Origin: Damh-18 sp964390945
Lineage (GTDB): Bacteria; Patescibacteriota; Minisyncoccia; Phycocordibacterales; UBA918
Length of the DNA: 35,995 bases
Assembly: GCA_964390945.1 (NCBI GenBank)
Contig: CAYMIV010000009.1
Span: 1 to 35,995, forward strand
Direction: 5' to 3'
In this document: positions 19,755-28,208 of the stretch, one piece after another
How positions within the stretch are numbered: position 1 is the first letter of the stretch
Layout of the letters: each line of letters begins with the position of its first letter
Translations under genes and position numbers: made by a program
The notes under the pieces: model-generated
Told to the model about the DNA's origin: nothing
Databases searched by the model: none
The model's input: the letters and a program-made list of their open reading frames with translations, nothing else

Positions 19755-21446
19755 ATGAGTTCTAATATGGAGGCACAGATTCGAAATGCGATTTTCACTA
19801 TCCTCGGCGACCTGGGTATCACCGACGCCGACTTTTCTGTTGAACACCCCGCAGAGCCGACGCACGGCGACTACGCGACAAACGTCGCTCTCGTTGTTGG
19901 TCAGAAACTGAAGAAAAATCCACGCGAAATTGCAGAGCAATTTCGCGTGGCGCTCAAAGAAAAACTCCTCGATGTCGCCACCATTGATATTGCCGGTCCT
20001 GGTTTTATCAACTTCGTACTCACGCGTGCCTACCTCACCGAAGAAATAGCTCACGCCCGCGCGGCGGGAGATTCGTGGGGCAGGAATGAAACACTCAAAC
20101 ATGAAGAAATCATTTTTGAATACACGAGTCCGAATTTAATGAAGCCGCTCCATATAGGCAACCTCGTCGGAAATATCATCGGAGAATCCGTCTCGAGGCT
20201 TTTCAATTGGAGCGGTGCTCTGGTGCATCGCGTGAATTATCCATCAGACATCGGACTCACTGTTGCCAAGGCAATTTGGGGACTTCGCCAAATGGGGAGC
20301 GATGCGAGAGATATCAACGAAATTGGTGAGGCGTACCGCATGGGCAATGAGGCATATGAAACGAACGAAGTGGCGAAGGAGGAGATAGAAGGACTGAACA
20401 GAGCGCTCTATGCGGGGAACGATCAAGAGTTGAGCGCGCTTCGCGAGCGAGGACTCGCAACTTCCCGCGAACGGCTCGCAGAGCTCTGTCGTCTCCTCGA
20501 CACAACATTTGATATGGAGATTCCTGAAAGCGAGGCGAGTCCCGTTGGCAAAAACATCGTCGCAGAACATACCGGTACTGTGTTTGAGGAGAGCGAGGGG
20601 GCGGTGATATATCGAGGTGAAAAGCGCGGACTCCATACCCGTGTCTTTATGAATTCGCAAGGACTTCCAACGTACGAGGCAAAAGATGTCGGCAACTTTG
20701 CACTGAAGCGCGAACGATACCCGTCGTGGACATCGTACGTGGTTGTAACGGGGAGTGAGCAACGCGAGTATTTCAAGGTACTCTTTGCTGCGCTTCGCGA
20801 AGTATTTCCCGAAGCGAATGAAAAGCACCTCGAACACATTGCAACCGGGTTTCTTACGCTCACAACCGGCAAGATGTCTTCGCGGAAGGGGAATGTGCTC
20901 ACGGGCGAATCTCTCATTGAAGAGGTGCGTGAAGCGGCGCGTGAACGGGCAGAAATGAGCCGAGCCGATAATTTTGATGAACTCACAGAAACGGTTGCGG
21001 TCGGTGCTCTCAAATATCAAATACTTCGCCAGTCGCTCGGCTCGAATATTATTTTTGACAAAGAGCGTGCGCTTTCCCTCGAGGGCGACTCCGGTCCATA
21101 TCTCCAGTACACGCACGCACGCATCGCTTCAATACTCGAGAAGGCACGCGACGAAAACCTCGTTCCTGGCACTGACAGCGCCCCCGAGGCTCCCTATGCG
21201 CTTGAAAGGATTCTCTACCGGTTCCCCGAAGTTGTTCGTAGAGCACAAGAAGAACGCGCCCCTCACCACCTTGTCGTGTATCTAACTGAACTAGCGGCAG
21301 CATTCAACACTTTTTATGGACAGGAAGTCATTGTGGACACCAAAGACCCGCACACACCCTACAAACTCGCCCTCGCACAGGTGGTGAAGCAGACACTGAA
21401 GAACGGACTTTTTCTCCTCGGCATCAAAGCGCCAGATAAGATGTGA
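19755..21446 (+). CDS. argS: Arginyl-tRNA synthetase
   Basis: 563 aa, class I synthetase charging tRNA-Arg. The N-terminal Add1 domain ('HPAEPTHGDYATNVALVVGQKLKKNPREIAEQF') is followed by the HIGH motif 'PLHIGN' (His133-Asn136) in 'SPNLMKPLHIGNLVGN', the 'RVNYPSDIGLTVAKA' segment, the KMSKS-like 'GKMSSRKGNVL' and the C-terminal DALR anticodon-binding domain ('ILRQSLGSNIIFDKERALSLEGDSGPYLQYTHARIASIL' region). ATG 19755 or the in-frame ATG 19767 could be the start; TGgTTCAAT five nt before 19755 may be an extended -10. The stop leads directly into the hairpin motif and tandem repeat at 21447. Confidence 0.96.
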   Translation: MSSNMEAQIRNAIFTILGDLGITDADFSVEHPAEPTHGDYATNVALVVGQKLKKNPREIAEQFRVALKEKLLDVATIDIAGPGFINFVLTRAYLTEEIAHARAAGDSWGRNETLKHEEIIFEYTSPNLMKPLHIGNLVGNIIGESVSRLFNWSGALVHRVNYPSDIGLTVAKAIWGLRQMGSDARDINEIGEAYRMGNEAYETNEVAKEEIEGLNRALYAGNDQELSALRERGLATSRERLAELCRLLDTTFDMEIPESEASPVGKNIVAEHTGTVFEESEGAVIYRGEKRGLHTRVFMNSQGLPTYEAKDVGNFALKRERYPSWTSYVVVTGSEQREYFKVLFAALREVFPEANEKHLEHIATGFLTLTTGKMSSRKGNVLTGESLIEEVREAARERAEMSRADNFDELTETVAVGALKYQILRQSLGSNIIFDKERALSLEGDSGPYLQYTHARIASILEKARDENLVPGTDSAPEAPYALERILYRFPEVVRRAQEERAPHHLVVYLTELAAAFNTFYGQEVIVDTKDPHTPYKLALAQVVKQTLKNGLFLLGIKAPDKM

Positions 21447-21483
21447 CCCAAAAATAAGGAGCCAAAGGCGACTATATTTTTGG
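21444..21483 (+). repeat. Stop-adjacent hairpin motif, copy after argS
   Basis: Starts with the argS stop: TGACCCAAAAATAAGGAGC. CCAAAAATA (21448-21456) pairs with TATTTTTGG (21475-21483). Compared with the nrdB copy, the second position of the stem changed from G-C to C-G while pairing is kept. Confidence 0.75.
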
Positions 21484-21679
21484 AGTCCGTCTGAAAATTC
21501 TATTCATAATGAATTTTCGGACGCACCGCTCCGCCTTTCGATTTGGTTAAAGACGAAGATACGCAGTGTATTTTTGGAGTCCGTCTGAAAATTCTATTCA
21601 TAATGAATTTTCGGACGCACCGCTCCGCCTTTCGATTTGGTTAAAGACGAAGATACGCAGTGTATTTTTGGAGTCCGTC
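21475..21679. repeat. 94-bp tandem repeat, 2.2 copies
   Basis: Two identical 94-bp units (21475-21568 and 21569-21662) followed by the first 17 bases of a third (21663-21679). Each unit contains a 13-bp hairpin CGTCTGAAAATTC/GAATTTTCGGACG (one U-G pair) and begins with the 3' arm of the stop-adjacent hairpin. No ORF. It fills most of the gap between argS and ileS. Confidence 0.92.
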
Positions 21680-21698
21680 ACCGACCATTTGTATTTTG

Positions 21699-21707
21699 TG
21701 CTATGAT
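21699..21707 (+). promoter_or_regulatory. Extended -10 promoter of ileS
   Basis: TGcTATGAT, giving a ~50-nt leader with a small CGTGT/ACACG hairpin before ATG 21765. Confidence 0.45.
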
Positions 21708-21764
21708 GCCTCCACGTGTCTGATTTACACGCGAGGTTATTATGTCTGATATACATATTTCAAA

Positions 21765-24700
21765 ATGAAAAAGGAAGAAGAAAAAATGAGGAGTGATGCG
21801 CCTTCGGCGCAGAGAAAAAAGAGCGATGTGGCACTTCGGGAAGAAGAGATGCTCGCATTCTGGAATGAGCAGGGCATCTTTAAGAAGAGCGTTGAGACGC
21901 CTGCTGGTAAACAACCGGTCGGCGATTTTGTTTTTTATGACGGACCACCCTTTGCAACAGGCACGCCGCACTATGGCCATATTCTCGCCGGCACCATCAA
22001 GGATGCCATCCCGCGCTTTTGGACAATGAACGGCAGCCGCGTCGTGCGCACGTGGGGATGGGACTGTCACGGTCTCCCGCTCGAGAATATCATCGAGAAG
22101 CGGCTCGGGCTTTCGACGAAGCGCGACATTGAAGAAATGGGCGTGAAGAAATTCAACGAAGCGGCGCGTGAGGCGGTGCTCGAATATGAAGATGATTGGA
22201 AGCACATCGTGCCGCGCATGGGTCGTTTTGTAGACATGGAAGATGATTATAAGACCATGGATGCAACATACACCGAATCGGTGTGGTGGGCATTCGCCGA
22301 ACTCAATCGAAAGGGTCTCGTCTACGAAGGGTTCAAGTCAATGCATCTCTGCCCGCGCTGTGGCACGACACTCTCAAACTTCGAGGTGAACCAGGGATAT
22401 AAGGACATCAAGGATATCGCAGTCACCGTAAAGCTCCCGCTTCTTGATGAAAGGAACGCGATGACTGATGCATCGCTTCTTGTTTGGACGACAACTCCGT
22501 GGACACTCCCGGGCAACATGGCAGCAGCTGTTCACAATGATATCGATTATGTGAAGGTGCGGATGAAAACCGAAGAAAAAGACGAGGTGGTCATACTCGC
22601 TAAAGCGCGGCTTGCACAACTTGGCACTGAAGAATACGAAATTCTTGAAGAGATGAAAGGGAGTGCACTCGTCGGAAAACGTTACGAGCCGCCGTTCGAT
22701 ATATTCAAGGAGCAGGAGTTCAAGAATAAGGAGAACGCGTGGAAAATCTATCACGCTGACTACGTCGAACTCGGGGAAGAGGGAACGGGGGCGGTACACC
22801 TTGCGCCCGCATACGGCGAGGAGGATATGGAGCTCGCAAAACGAGAAAATGTGCCGCTCATGCACCACGTCGACACGGAGGGTCGCTTCAAGGATTTTGT
22901 GACACACCTTGCGGGACAACTCGTGAAGCCGAAGGATGATGAAAAGGCGGACGTCTCGCATCTCGATGCAGACATCGAAATTGTGAAGCGACTCAAGGAC
23001 TCGGGTCGACTTGTAAAGAAAGAGAACATCACCCACAGTTATCCGCACTGCTGGAGGTGCGATACTCCGCTCCTCAATTACGCAACCACATCATGGTTTG
23101 TTCGTGTCACTGATCTCAAAGAAAAACTTGTCGAAGAAAACAGCGCTGTGAAGTGGATACCGGAGCATGTGGGCGTGAGCCGATTCGGTAAATGGCTCGA
23201 CGGTGCGCGCGACTGGGCAATTTCTCGCCAACGTTACTGGGGAGCCCCGCTTCCCATCTGGCGCCGCGACGATAACAATGAATATAAGATTTTCGGTTCA
23301 CGGAAGGAGCTCGAAGAATACGTGCCGAAATCGGGCAACACCTTTTTCATAACGAGGCACGGAGAGTCTGTCTTTAATACACAAGGCAAGCTTAACTCAA
23401 TAGTCGGAGTAAAAAATCCTCTCACTGAACGGGGAAGAGAGCAGTCGAAACAAGCGGCGGCATTTCTCGTACCGCACGGAGTGGATTACATATACTATTC
23501 ACCGCTCGAGCGTACGGAAGAAACCGCACACATTATTGCCGAAGCGCTCGGCGTGCCGAAAGACAGACTGGTTGCCGACAATCGCCTCCTCGAAGTATCA
23601 TTCGGCGAATTCGAAGAAAAACACATCGATGACTATCACGCATTCTACGCGACGGGCACGGACCGACTCACCAAGCGACCCAGCGACGGGGAAACGTGGC
23701 TTGATGTGAAGCGGCGTGTTGGTGCGTTTCTCTACGACATCAACAGTCGGCACACAAACGCCCGCATTCTCGTCGTGTCTCACAACGGGACGCTCCAGAT
23801 GATTCGTGCTGCGGCAAATGGTGACACCGCAGAGCGTGTGGGGGAGTGTGTGGAGGAAAATTGCTATGATGTTCAAAATGCGGAGGTGCTTGGGCTACCC
23901 TTTACACCAATGCCGCACAATGATGACTTTGAGCTCGATTTCCACCGACCCTACATTGATGAACTTGTGCTCTGTGACCATGATGGCGTGCGTCTCACCC
24001 GCGTTCCGGATGTCTTTGACTGCTGGTTTGAGTCCGGTTCAATGCCCTACGCACAGCAACACTATCCGTTTGAACACAAAGAAGAGTTTTTGCGGTCGCT
24101 CTACCCCGCACAGTTTATCGCCGAGGGGCTCGATCAAACTCGCGGGTGGTTCTATTCCCTCATTGTTCTTGGTACCGCGCTCTTTGGTAAATCGCCGTAC
24201 CAAAACGTCATTGTGAACGGTCTTGTGCTCGCGGAAGATGGGAAGAAAATGTCCAAATCACTTCAGAATTACCCCGACCCGATGGAACTCGTCGGTCGTA
24301 TTGGAGCAGATGCTGTTCGTTTCTACCTCCTCTCATCCCCGATTGTTCGCGGAGAGGATTTGAATTTTTCCGAAAAGGAGGCACTCGAACTTCAGAGAAA
24401 GAATATCGGTCGGCTCCACAATGTGCTCGCCATGTATGAGATGTACGCTCCAATTAGAGATGGCGCGGCAAGCCTCGAAGCAGAGCAAGCCCACTACGGG
24501 GAAGACCCTATCTCTAATGGGGTAAATAGTGTTTCCTCGAACGTGCTCGATCGCTGGATACAATCACGCCTAAACGAAGTGGTGCGCGACATAACCAATG
24601 GATATCGGAGTTACGAGCTCGACAGAGCAACTCGCCCCATTACTGATTTCATTGATGATCTCTCGGTGTGGTATGTGCGACGTTCTCGCGAGAGACTCAA

Positions 24701-25385
24701 AGGTTCAGATGAGGCGGATAAAAAGGCCTGTCTCGGAACGCTTCGTCATGTTCTCAAAACACTCTCGCTCCTCATGGCGCCCGTAATGCCGTTCTATGCA
24801 GAATACTTATTCCTCAGAGTCAGGGAGCGTGGGGACGCAGTGAGCGTTCATCTTATGCCGTGGCCGACAGAGGATGCCGTTGATGCTTCCATACTTGAAG
24901 AAATGAGCGGAGTCCGAGAGTTGGTCAGACAGGGCCTGGAATTAAGGCACCGGGGAGGTGTGAAGGTTCGGCAACCACTACAGAGCATAACAAGTTTAAT
25001 TAATCTTTCACCGGAGATGGTACAAATTGTTAAGGATGAGTTAAATGTGAAAGAAATACTCGTTGTCATGAATGCGCAGTTATCTGGTTCGGGAACATTG
25101 GTTGGAAATATCGACACGAACATTACTCCCGAACTCAAACGCGAGGGAGATGTTCGCGAGTTTATTCGAGGCATTCAAGATGCACGTAAAACCATGGGGC
25201 TTCACCCCCACGACCGCATTACCCTCATTCTCGAAACAGAAGCGGCTGAACTTGTGCGTGGATTTGAGAATGATATCGCTGCTGTTGTGGGTGCATCAGA
25301 TATTAAGAATGAGACGCTCGAAAATGGTTCGAATGAAATTATTGTTGATGGGGTCGCCCACCGCTTCGCAATCATGAAGCAGTAG
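21765..25385 (+). CDS. ileS: Isoleucyl-tRNA synthetase with inserted histidine-phosphatase domain
   Basis: 1206 aa. Class I synthetase with HIGH-like 'HYGH' (69-72), the CP1 editing domain including 'WTTTPWTLPGN', zinc-type cysteine pairs 'CPRCG' (196-200) and 'CWRC' (429-432), KMSKS (828-832) and a long anticodon-binding C-terminus. Between 'GSRKELEEYV' (511-520) and 'ELDFHRPYID' (723-732), which are nearly adjacent in ordinary IleRS, sits an extra ~190-aa module (about 525-712, DNA 23340-23900). It reads as a complete histidine phosphatase (phosphoglycerate-mutase-like): Arg531-His532-Gly533 in 'ITRHGES', 'SPLERTEETA', Glu610 in 'LLEVSFGE', and His673 in 'VVSHNGT'. Base composition and frame are continuous, so this is not an assembly join. 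Its substrate is unknown; an editing, nucleotide-scavenging or regulatory role is speculative. Confidence 0.95.
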   Translation: MKKEEEKMRSDAPSAQRKKSDVALREEEMLAFWNEQGIFKKSVETPAGKQPVGDFVFYDGPPFATGTPHYGHILAGTIKDAIPRFWTMNGSRVVRTWGWDCHGLPLENIIEKRLGLSTKRDIEEMGVKKFNEAAREAVLEYEDDWKHIVPRMGRFVDMEDDYKTMDATYTESVWWAFAELNRKGLVYEGFKSMHLCPRCGTTLSNFEVNQGYKDIKDIAVTVKLPLLDERNAMTDASLLVWTTTPWTLPGNMAAAVHNDIDYVKVRMKTEEKDEVVILAKARLAQLGTEEYEILEEMKGSALVGKRYEPPFDIFKEQEFKNKENAWKIYHADYVELGEEGTGAVHLAPAYGEEDMELAKRENVPLMHHVDTEGRFKDFVTHLAGQLVKPKDDEKADVSHLDADIEIVKRLKDSGRLVKKENITHSYPHCWRCDTPLLNYATTSWFVRVTDLKEKLVEENSAVKWIPEHVGVSRFGKWLDGARDWAISRQRYWGAPLPIWRRDDNNEYKIFGSRKELEEYVPKSGNTFFITRHGESVFNTQGKLNSIVGVKNPLTERGREQSKQAAAFLVPHGVDYIYYSPLERTEETAHIIAEALGVPKDRLVADNRLLEVSFGEFEEKHIDDYHAFYATGTDRLTKRPSDGETWLDVKRRVGAFLYDINSRHTNARILVVSHNGTLQMIRAAANGDTAERVGECVEENCYDVQNAEVLGLPFTPMPHNDDFELDFHRPYIDELVLCDHDGVRLTRVPDVFDCWFESGSMPYAQQHYPFEHKEEFLRSLYPAQFIAEGLDQTRGWFYSLIVLGTALFGKSPYQNVIVNGLVLAEDGKKMSKSLQNYPDPMELVGRIGADAVRFYLLSSPIVRGEDLNFSEKEALELQRKNIGRLHNVLAMYEMYAPIRDGAASLEAEQAHYGEDPISNGVNSVSSNVLDRWIQSRLNEVVRDITNGYRSYELDRATRPITDFIDDLSVWYVRRSRERLKGSDEADKKACLGTLRHVLKTLSLLMAPVMPFYAEYLFLRVRERGDAVSVHLMPWPTEDAVDASILEEMSGVRELVRQGLELRHRGGVKVRQPLQSITSLINLSPEMVQIVKDELNVKEILVVMNAQLSGSGTLVGNIDTNITPELKREGDVREFIRGIQDARKTMGLHPHDRITLILETEAAELVRGFENDIAAVVGASDIKNETLENGSNEIIVDGVAHRFAIMKQ

Positions 25386-25401
25386 AGGCGCTGCCTTCTC
25401 T

Positions 25402-25977
25402 ATGGCGTACAAGGCATACATCACAGAAGCATTGGTGTGCGGAAGCGAAGACAGGCTCACGTCCGACCGCTCACTCCACCTCTTTGCCCGTGAAGCGGGA
25501 ATGCTTCGCGCGAATGTGAAGAGCGTGCGGGAAGAACGCTCGAAACAGCGCTATGCGCTCCAGGATTTTTCTTACGCACGCATAACGCTCGTACGAGGTA
25601 AATCGGGGTGGCGCGTTGCGGGGGCAGAGGCAATCGAGAATTTCTATCTTCGCGCAGAGACACGCGAGGCGCGAGCGTTCGTTATTCGAGTCTGCTCACT
25701 CTTGAGGAGGGTGGTGCGTGGCGAATCGCCCCACACGCGTATATTTGATGATGTTACGTATGCGTTGGGCGCCTCCTGGGGAAATGACATTGATTCCCGC
25801 GAACCGATTCTCACATTAAGGATTCTTAATGAACTTGGGTATATTTCTCCACATCCCGCATATAATCACTTTCTTGCGCCGGAAAAATTTCAAAATATCG
25901 AACTGGTACTTGCCGGCGAAGCGCGAACTCAAACAAAACAAGCCATTGAGAAAGCCCTTGTCGAGAGCCAACTCTAG
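25402..25977 (+). CDS. recO: DNA repair protein RecO, short form
   Basis: 191 aa, shorter than E. coli RecO (~240). The N-terminal OB-fold is recognisable: 'ITEALVCGSEDRLTSDRSLHLFAREAGMLRANVKSVREERSKQRYALQDFSYARITLVRGKSGWRVAGAE'-like pattern (strand, 'F-T-x-x-x-G' equivalent, basic loop). The C-terminal helical part is reduced and lacks the zinc-binding cysteines. RecO anneals ssDNA and loads RecA with RecR. It starts 16 nt after ileS, so it is probably co-transcribed; no ribosome binding site is seen. Assignment rests on the N-terminal half. Confidence 0.75.
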   Translation: MAYKAYITEALVCGSEDRLTSDRSLHLFAREAGMLRANVKSVREERSKQRYALQDFSYARITLVRGKSGWRVAGAEAIENFYLRAETREARAFVIRVCSLLRRVVRGESPHTRIFDDVTYALGASWGNDIDSREPILTLRILNELGYISPHPAYNHFLAPEKFQNIELVLAGEARTQTKQAIEKALVESQL

Positions 25978-26065
25978 GATAACGAGATATGCTGGCGCGC
26001 CAAGGTGTCGACAACGAAGGAATTCAAGTTTTAAAACATGCGTGAGCAGGTAAAATAGTCCTGCG

Positions 26066-26074
26066 TGGTATACT
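26066..26074 (+). promoter_or_regulatory. Extended -10 promoter, leaderless type
   Basis: TGgTATACT ends 7 nt before ATG 26082. A GCAGG/CCTGC inverted repeat (26046-26064) lies just upstream. Confidence 0.6.
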
Positions 26075-26081
26075 CATTCGT

Positions 26082-28160
26082 ATGGAATCGAGAGACAATG
26101 ATAATGAAGCCAGGTCAATTGCGGATGAATTGAGCGCCAAAAACGGGAATACACAGCGAGAAGCACTTTCTCAAGCCGAACGCATTGCGGAACTGCGGGA
26201 ACGACTCTATGCACGGGGGGCGAAGTCGGAAATGACTGTTCGCCACTCCTTGAAGGATGATACGCCTAGACCAACATTGGATTTACCGAGAATGGAAACA
26301 GTTCGCTCCTTTCTTCCCGAATCAATGCGTCCCCGTCCGCAAGGAGAATCTGTGCGAAAGGCGGTTCCTCCACCCACCTCTCGGGAACCTGAAGAGTCGC
26401 CAGCAACCAATATTACACCTATGAGTGAACGAAAACCCAAACGTCCCTACCGCCTTAAACTGCTCGCTGCGGCAGCGACGTTTTTTGTCGGGGCTGTTGC
26501 GACGTCAAGTTATTTTCTTTTGAGCGGGAACAATCTTATTTCCGGCGAGAACATTTCATTGAGCGTCCAAGCACCCTTTACGGTCGGAGGAGGGGAGGAG
26601 ATTGAACTTCAGATTGCGGTCGCAAATCAGAATGTCGTACCGATTGAATCGGCGACGCTCATCATAGACTACCCGCGGGGCACACAAGCAGTTGATTCGG
26701 ACGGAAAGGAGCTCTTTACCGTCCGGCAAGAACTCTCAAAGATAGATTCCGGGGAGGTCATCACCGTTCCGATGCGCGCTCGCGTATATGGTGAGGAAAA
26801 CGAAGAAAAAATAATCAAAGTTTCAGTTGAGTATCGGGTCGCTGGTTCAAATGCCACATTCTTTAAAGATGCCGAGCCGCACCGATTTAAAATCTCGACA
26901 TCGCCAGTTGTACTTTCCGTCAATACCGTAAAGTCGATAACATCAGGACAAGAGGCGGAAATTGAACTCACCGTACAGTCAAATTCACCGACCATACTCA
27001 AGGATTTGCTCGTGAAGGCGGTTTATCCTGAAGTCGGTTTTGATTTTTCTTCATCCGAACCCGACCCATCAGCGGGAGAAGATACATGGCTCGTTAAGGA
27101 GTTGGCTCCAGGGTCAAAGAAGATTCTCACTCTTAAAGGAGTGGTGGTCGGCAAACAAGACGAGGAACGAACATTCGCATTTTCAGTTGGTGTGCCGAAT
27201 GAAAAAAATACGTACGAAATGCTCTCAACGTATTTCACGGCGAAACAAATCATTTCACTCGAGCAACCGTTTCTCGACCTCACCATGACGACAAATAATG
27301 ATGACCGCGCAACGGTGATTGTCGACGATGATAATCGGGCGACAATCTCTGTCGTGCTCGAAAATACGCTCGATGACACGCTGTACACTGCACAGGGACA
27401 GGTGCTCATAAGCGGTCCCGGGGTGAGCGGACTCCAGGTTGATCCAGGAGAAGGGTTTTATGACTCGAATAAACACAGCATTTCATGGGATCAATCAAGC
27501 ATGGAAACGCTCGACGAAGTTCCACCCGGCGAAAAGCGCGAACTATCGTTTGCAATCGATGTCGGTAATTCGAAAGAACGCATATCGGAATTATTACTCG
27601 AGGTAACCGTCCGTGCCGAACGGGTTTTTGAGGACCGTGTACCGCAAGAACTTATCGGAACTATCTCACAAAAAATTCGCGTTGAGGGAAGTTCGAAACT
27701 CTCCACCTTTGCCATCTATTCGGACGGTCCTTTTGCGAACAGAGGTCCTATTCCCCCCGTTGCAAACGAAGAGACCACCTACACGTTCCTTCTTGTTGTT
27801 GACAATGGGTCAAACGAAGTGACAAAAGCCGAAGTGTCCGCGGTGCTCCCGCAGTATGTGACGTGGCTTGGCAACGTGAGCGAAGGCGATGTGGTAATCT
27901 TTAACCCAACATCACGAACCATGACGTGGAATATCGGAGATATGGGTGTCGGTGCCCACAAAGAAGCCTGGATTCAGGTGTCATTTACGCCAAGCACGTC
28001 GCAAATCAAAACAAGACCGACACTGCTTAATACCCAGCGATTCAAGGCAAACGATAAGTTCACCAACACCACTATTCGTGATGAGGCGCCGGCCCTAACG
28101 ACTGCGCTCCTCAATGATCCGAGCGAATCTGCACGCTCCGGGGAAGTCACGGAGCAGTAA
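26082..28160 (+). CDS. Large membrane-anchored surface protein with Ig-like (DUF11-type) repeats
   Basis: 692 aa. Residues 1-120 are cytoplasmic, charged and disordered, with proline-rich stretches. One transmembrane segment follows a basic patch (about 127-149, 'LKLLAAAATFFVGAVATSSYFLL'-type). The remaining ~540 residues are beta-rich and built of consecutive Ig-like modules, each with patterns such as 'GGGEEIELQIAVANQNVVPIESATLIIDYP', 'SGQEAEIELTVQSNSPTILKDLLVKAVYP' and 'ETTYTFLLVVDNGSNEVTKAEVSAVLPQYVTWLGN', the last being DUF11/COG1361-like. Topology is N-in, C-out. A structural or adhesive envelope role fits, but nothing specific can be shown. Single-gene unit with a leaderless promoter. 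Confidence 0.85.
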   Translation: MESRDNDNEARSIADELSAKNGNTQREALSQAERIAELRERLYARGAKSEMTVRHSLKDDTPRPTLDLPRMETVRSFLPESMRPRPQGESVRKAVPPPTSREPEESPATNITPMSERKPKRPYRLKLLAAAATFFVGAVATSSYFLLSGNNLISGENISLSVQAPFTVGGGEEIELQIAVANQNVVPIESATLIIDYPRGTQAVDSDGKELFTVRQELSKIDSGEVITVPMRARVYGEENEEKIIKVSVEYRVAGSNATFFKDAEPHRFKISTSPVVLSVNTVKSITSGQEAEIELTVQSNSPTILKDLLVKAVYPEVGFDFSSSEPDPSAGEDTWLVKELAPGSKKILTLKGVVVGKQDEERTFAFSVGVPNEKNTYEMLSTYFTAKQIISLEQPFLDLTMTTNNDDRATVIVDDDNRATISVVLENTLDDTLYTAQGQVLISGPGVSGLQVDPGEGFYDSNKHSISWDQSSMETLDEVPPGEKRELSFAIDVGNSKERISELLLEVTVRAERVFEDRVPQELIGTISQKIRVEGSSKLSTFAIYSDGPFANRGPIPPVANEETTYTFLLVVDNGSNEVTKAEVSAVLPQYVTWLGNVSEGDVVIFNPTSRTMTWNIGDMGVGAHKEAWIQVSFTPSTSQIKTRPTLLNTQRFKANDKFTNTTIRDEAPALTTALLNDPSESARSGEVTEQ

Positions 28161-28173
28161 TGGTGCATTTTCC

Positions 28174-28200
28174 TTGAAACTTACTCCAATTACCTATATT
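28174..28200 (+). promoter_or_regulatory. Promoter of glyS
   Basis: TTGAAA, 15 nt, TATATT (28195-28200), ending 8 nt before ATG 28209; leaderless or nearly so. Confidence 0.5.
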
Positions 28201-28208
28201 GTTTGCTC

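Noticed and set aside
21475..21679. CRISPR array
   Set aside because: The repeats are 94 bp, directly adjoining with no spacers, and there are no cas genes.
23340..23900. Frameshift or chimeric join in ileS
   Set aside because: The reading frame is open through both junctions, composition does not change, and the flanking IleRS motifs are all present and in order.
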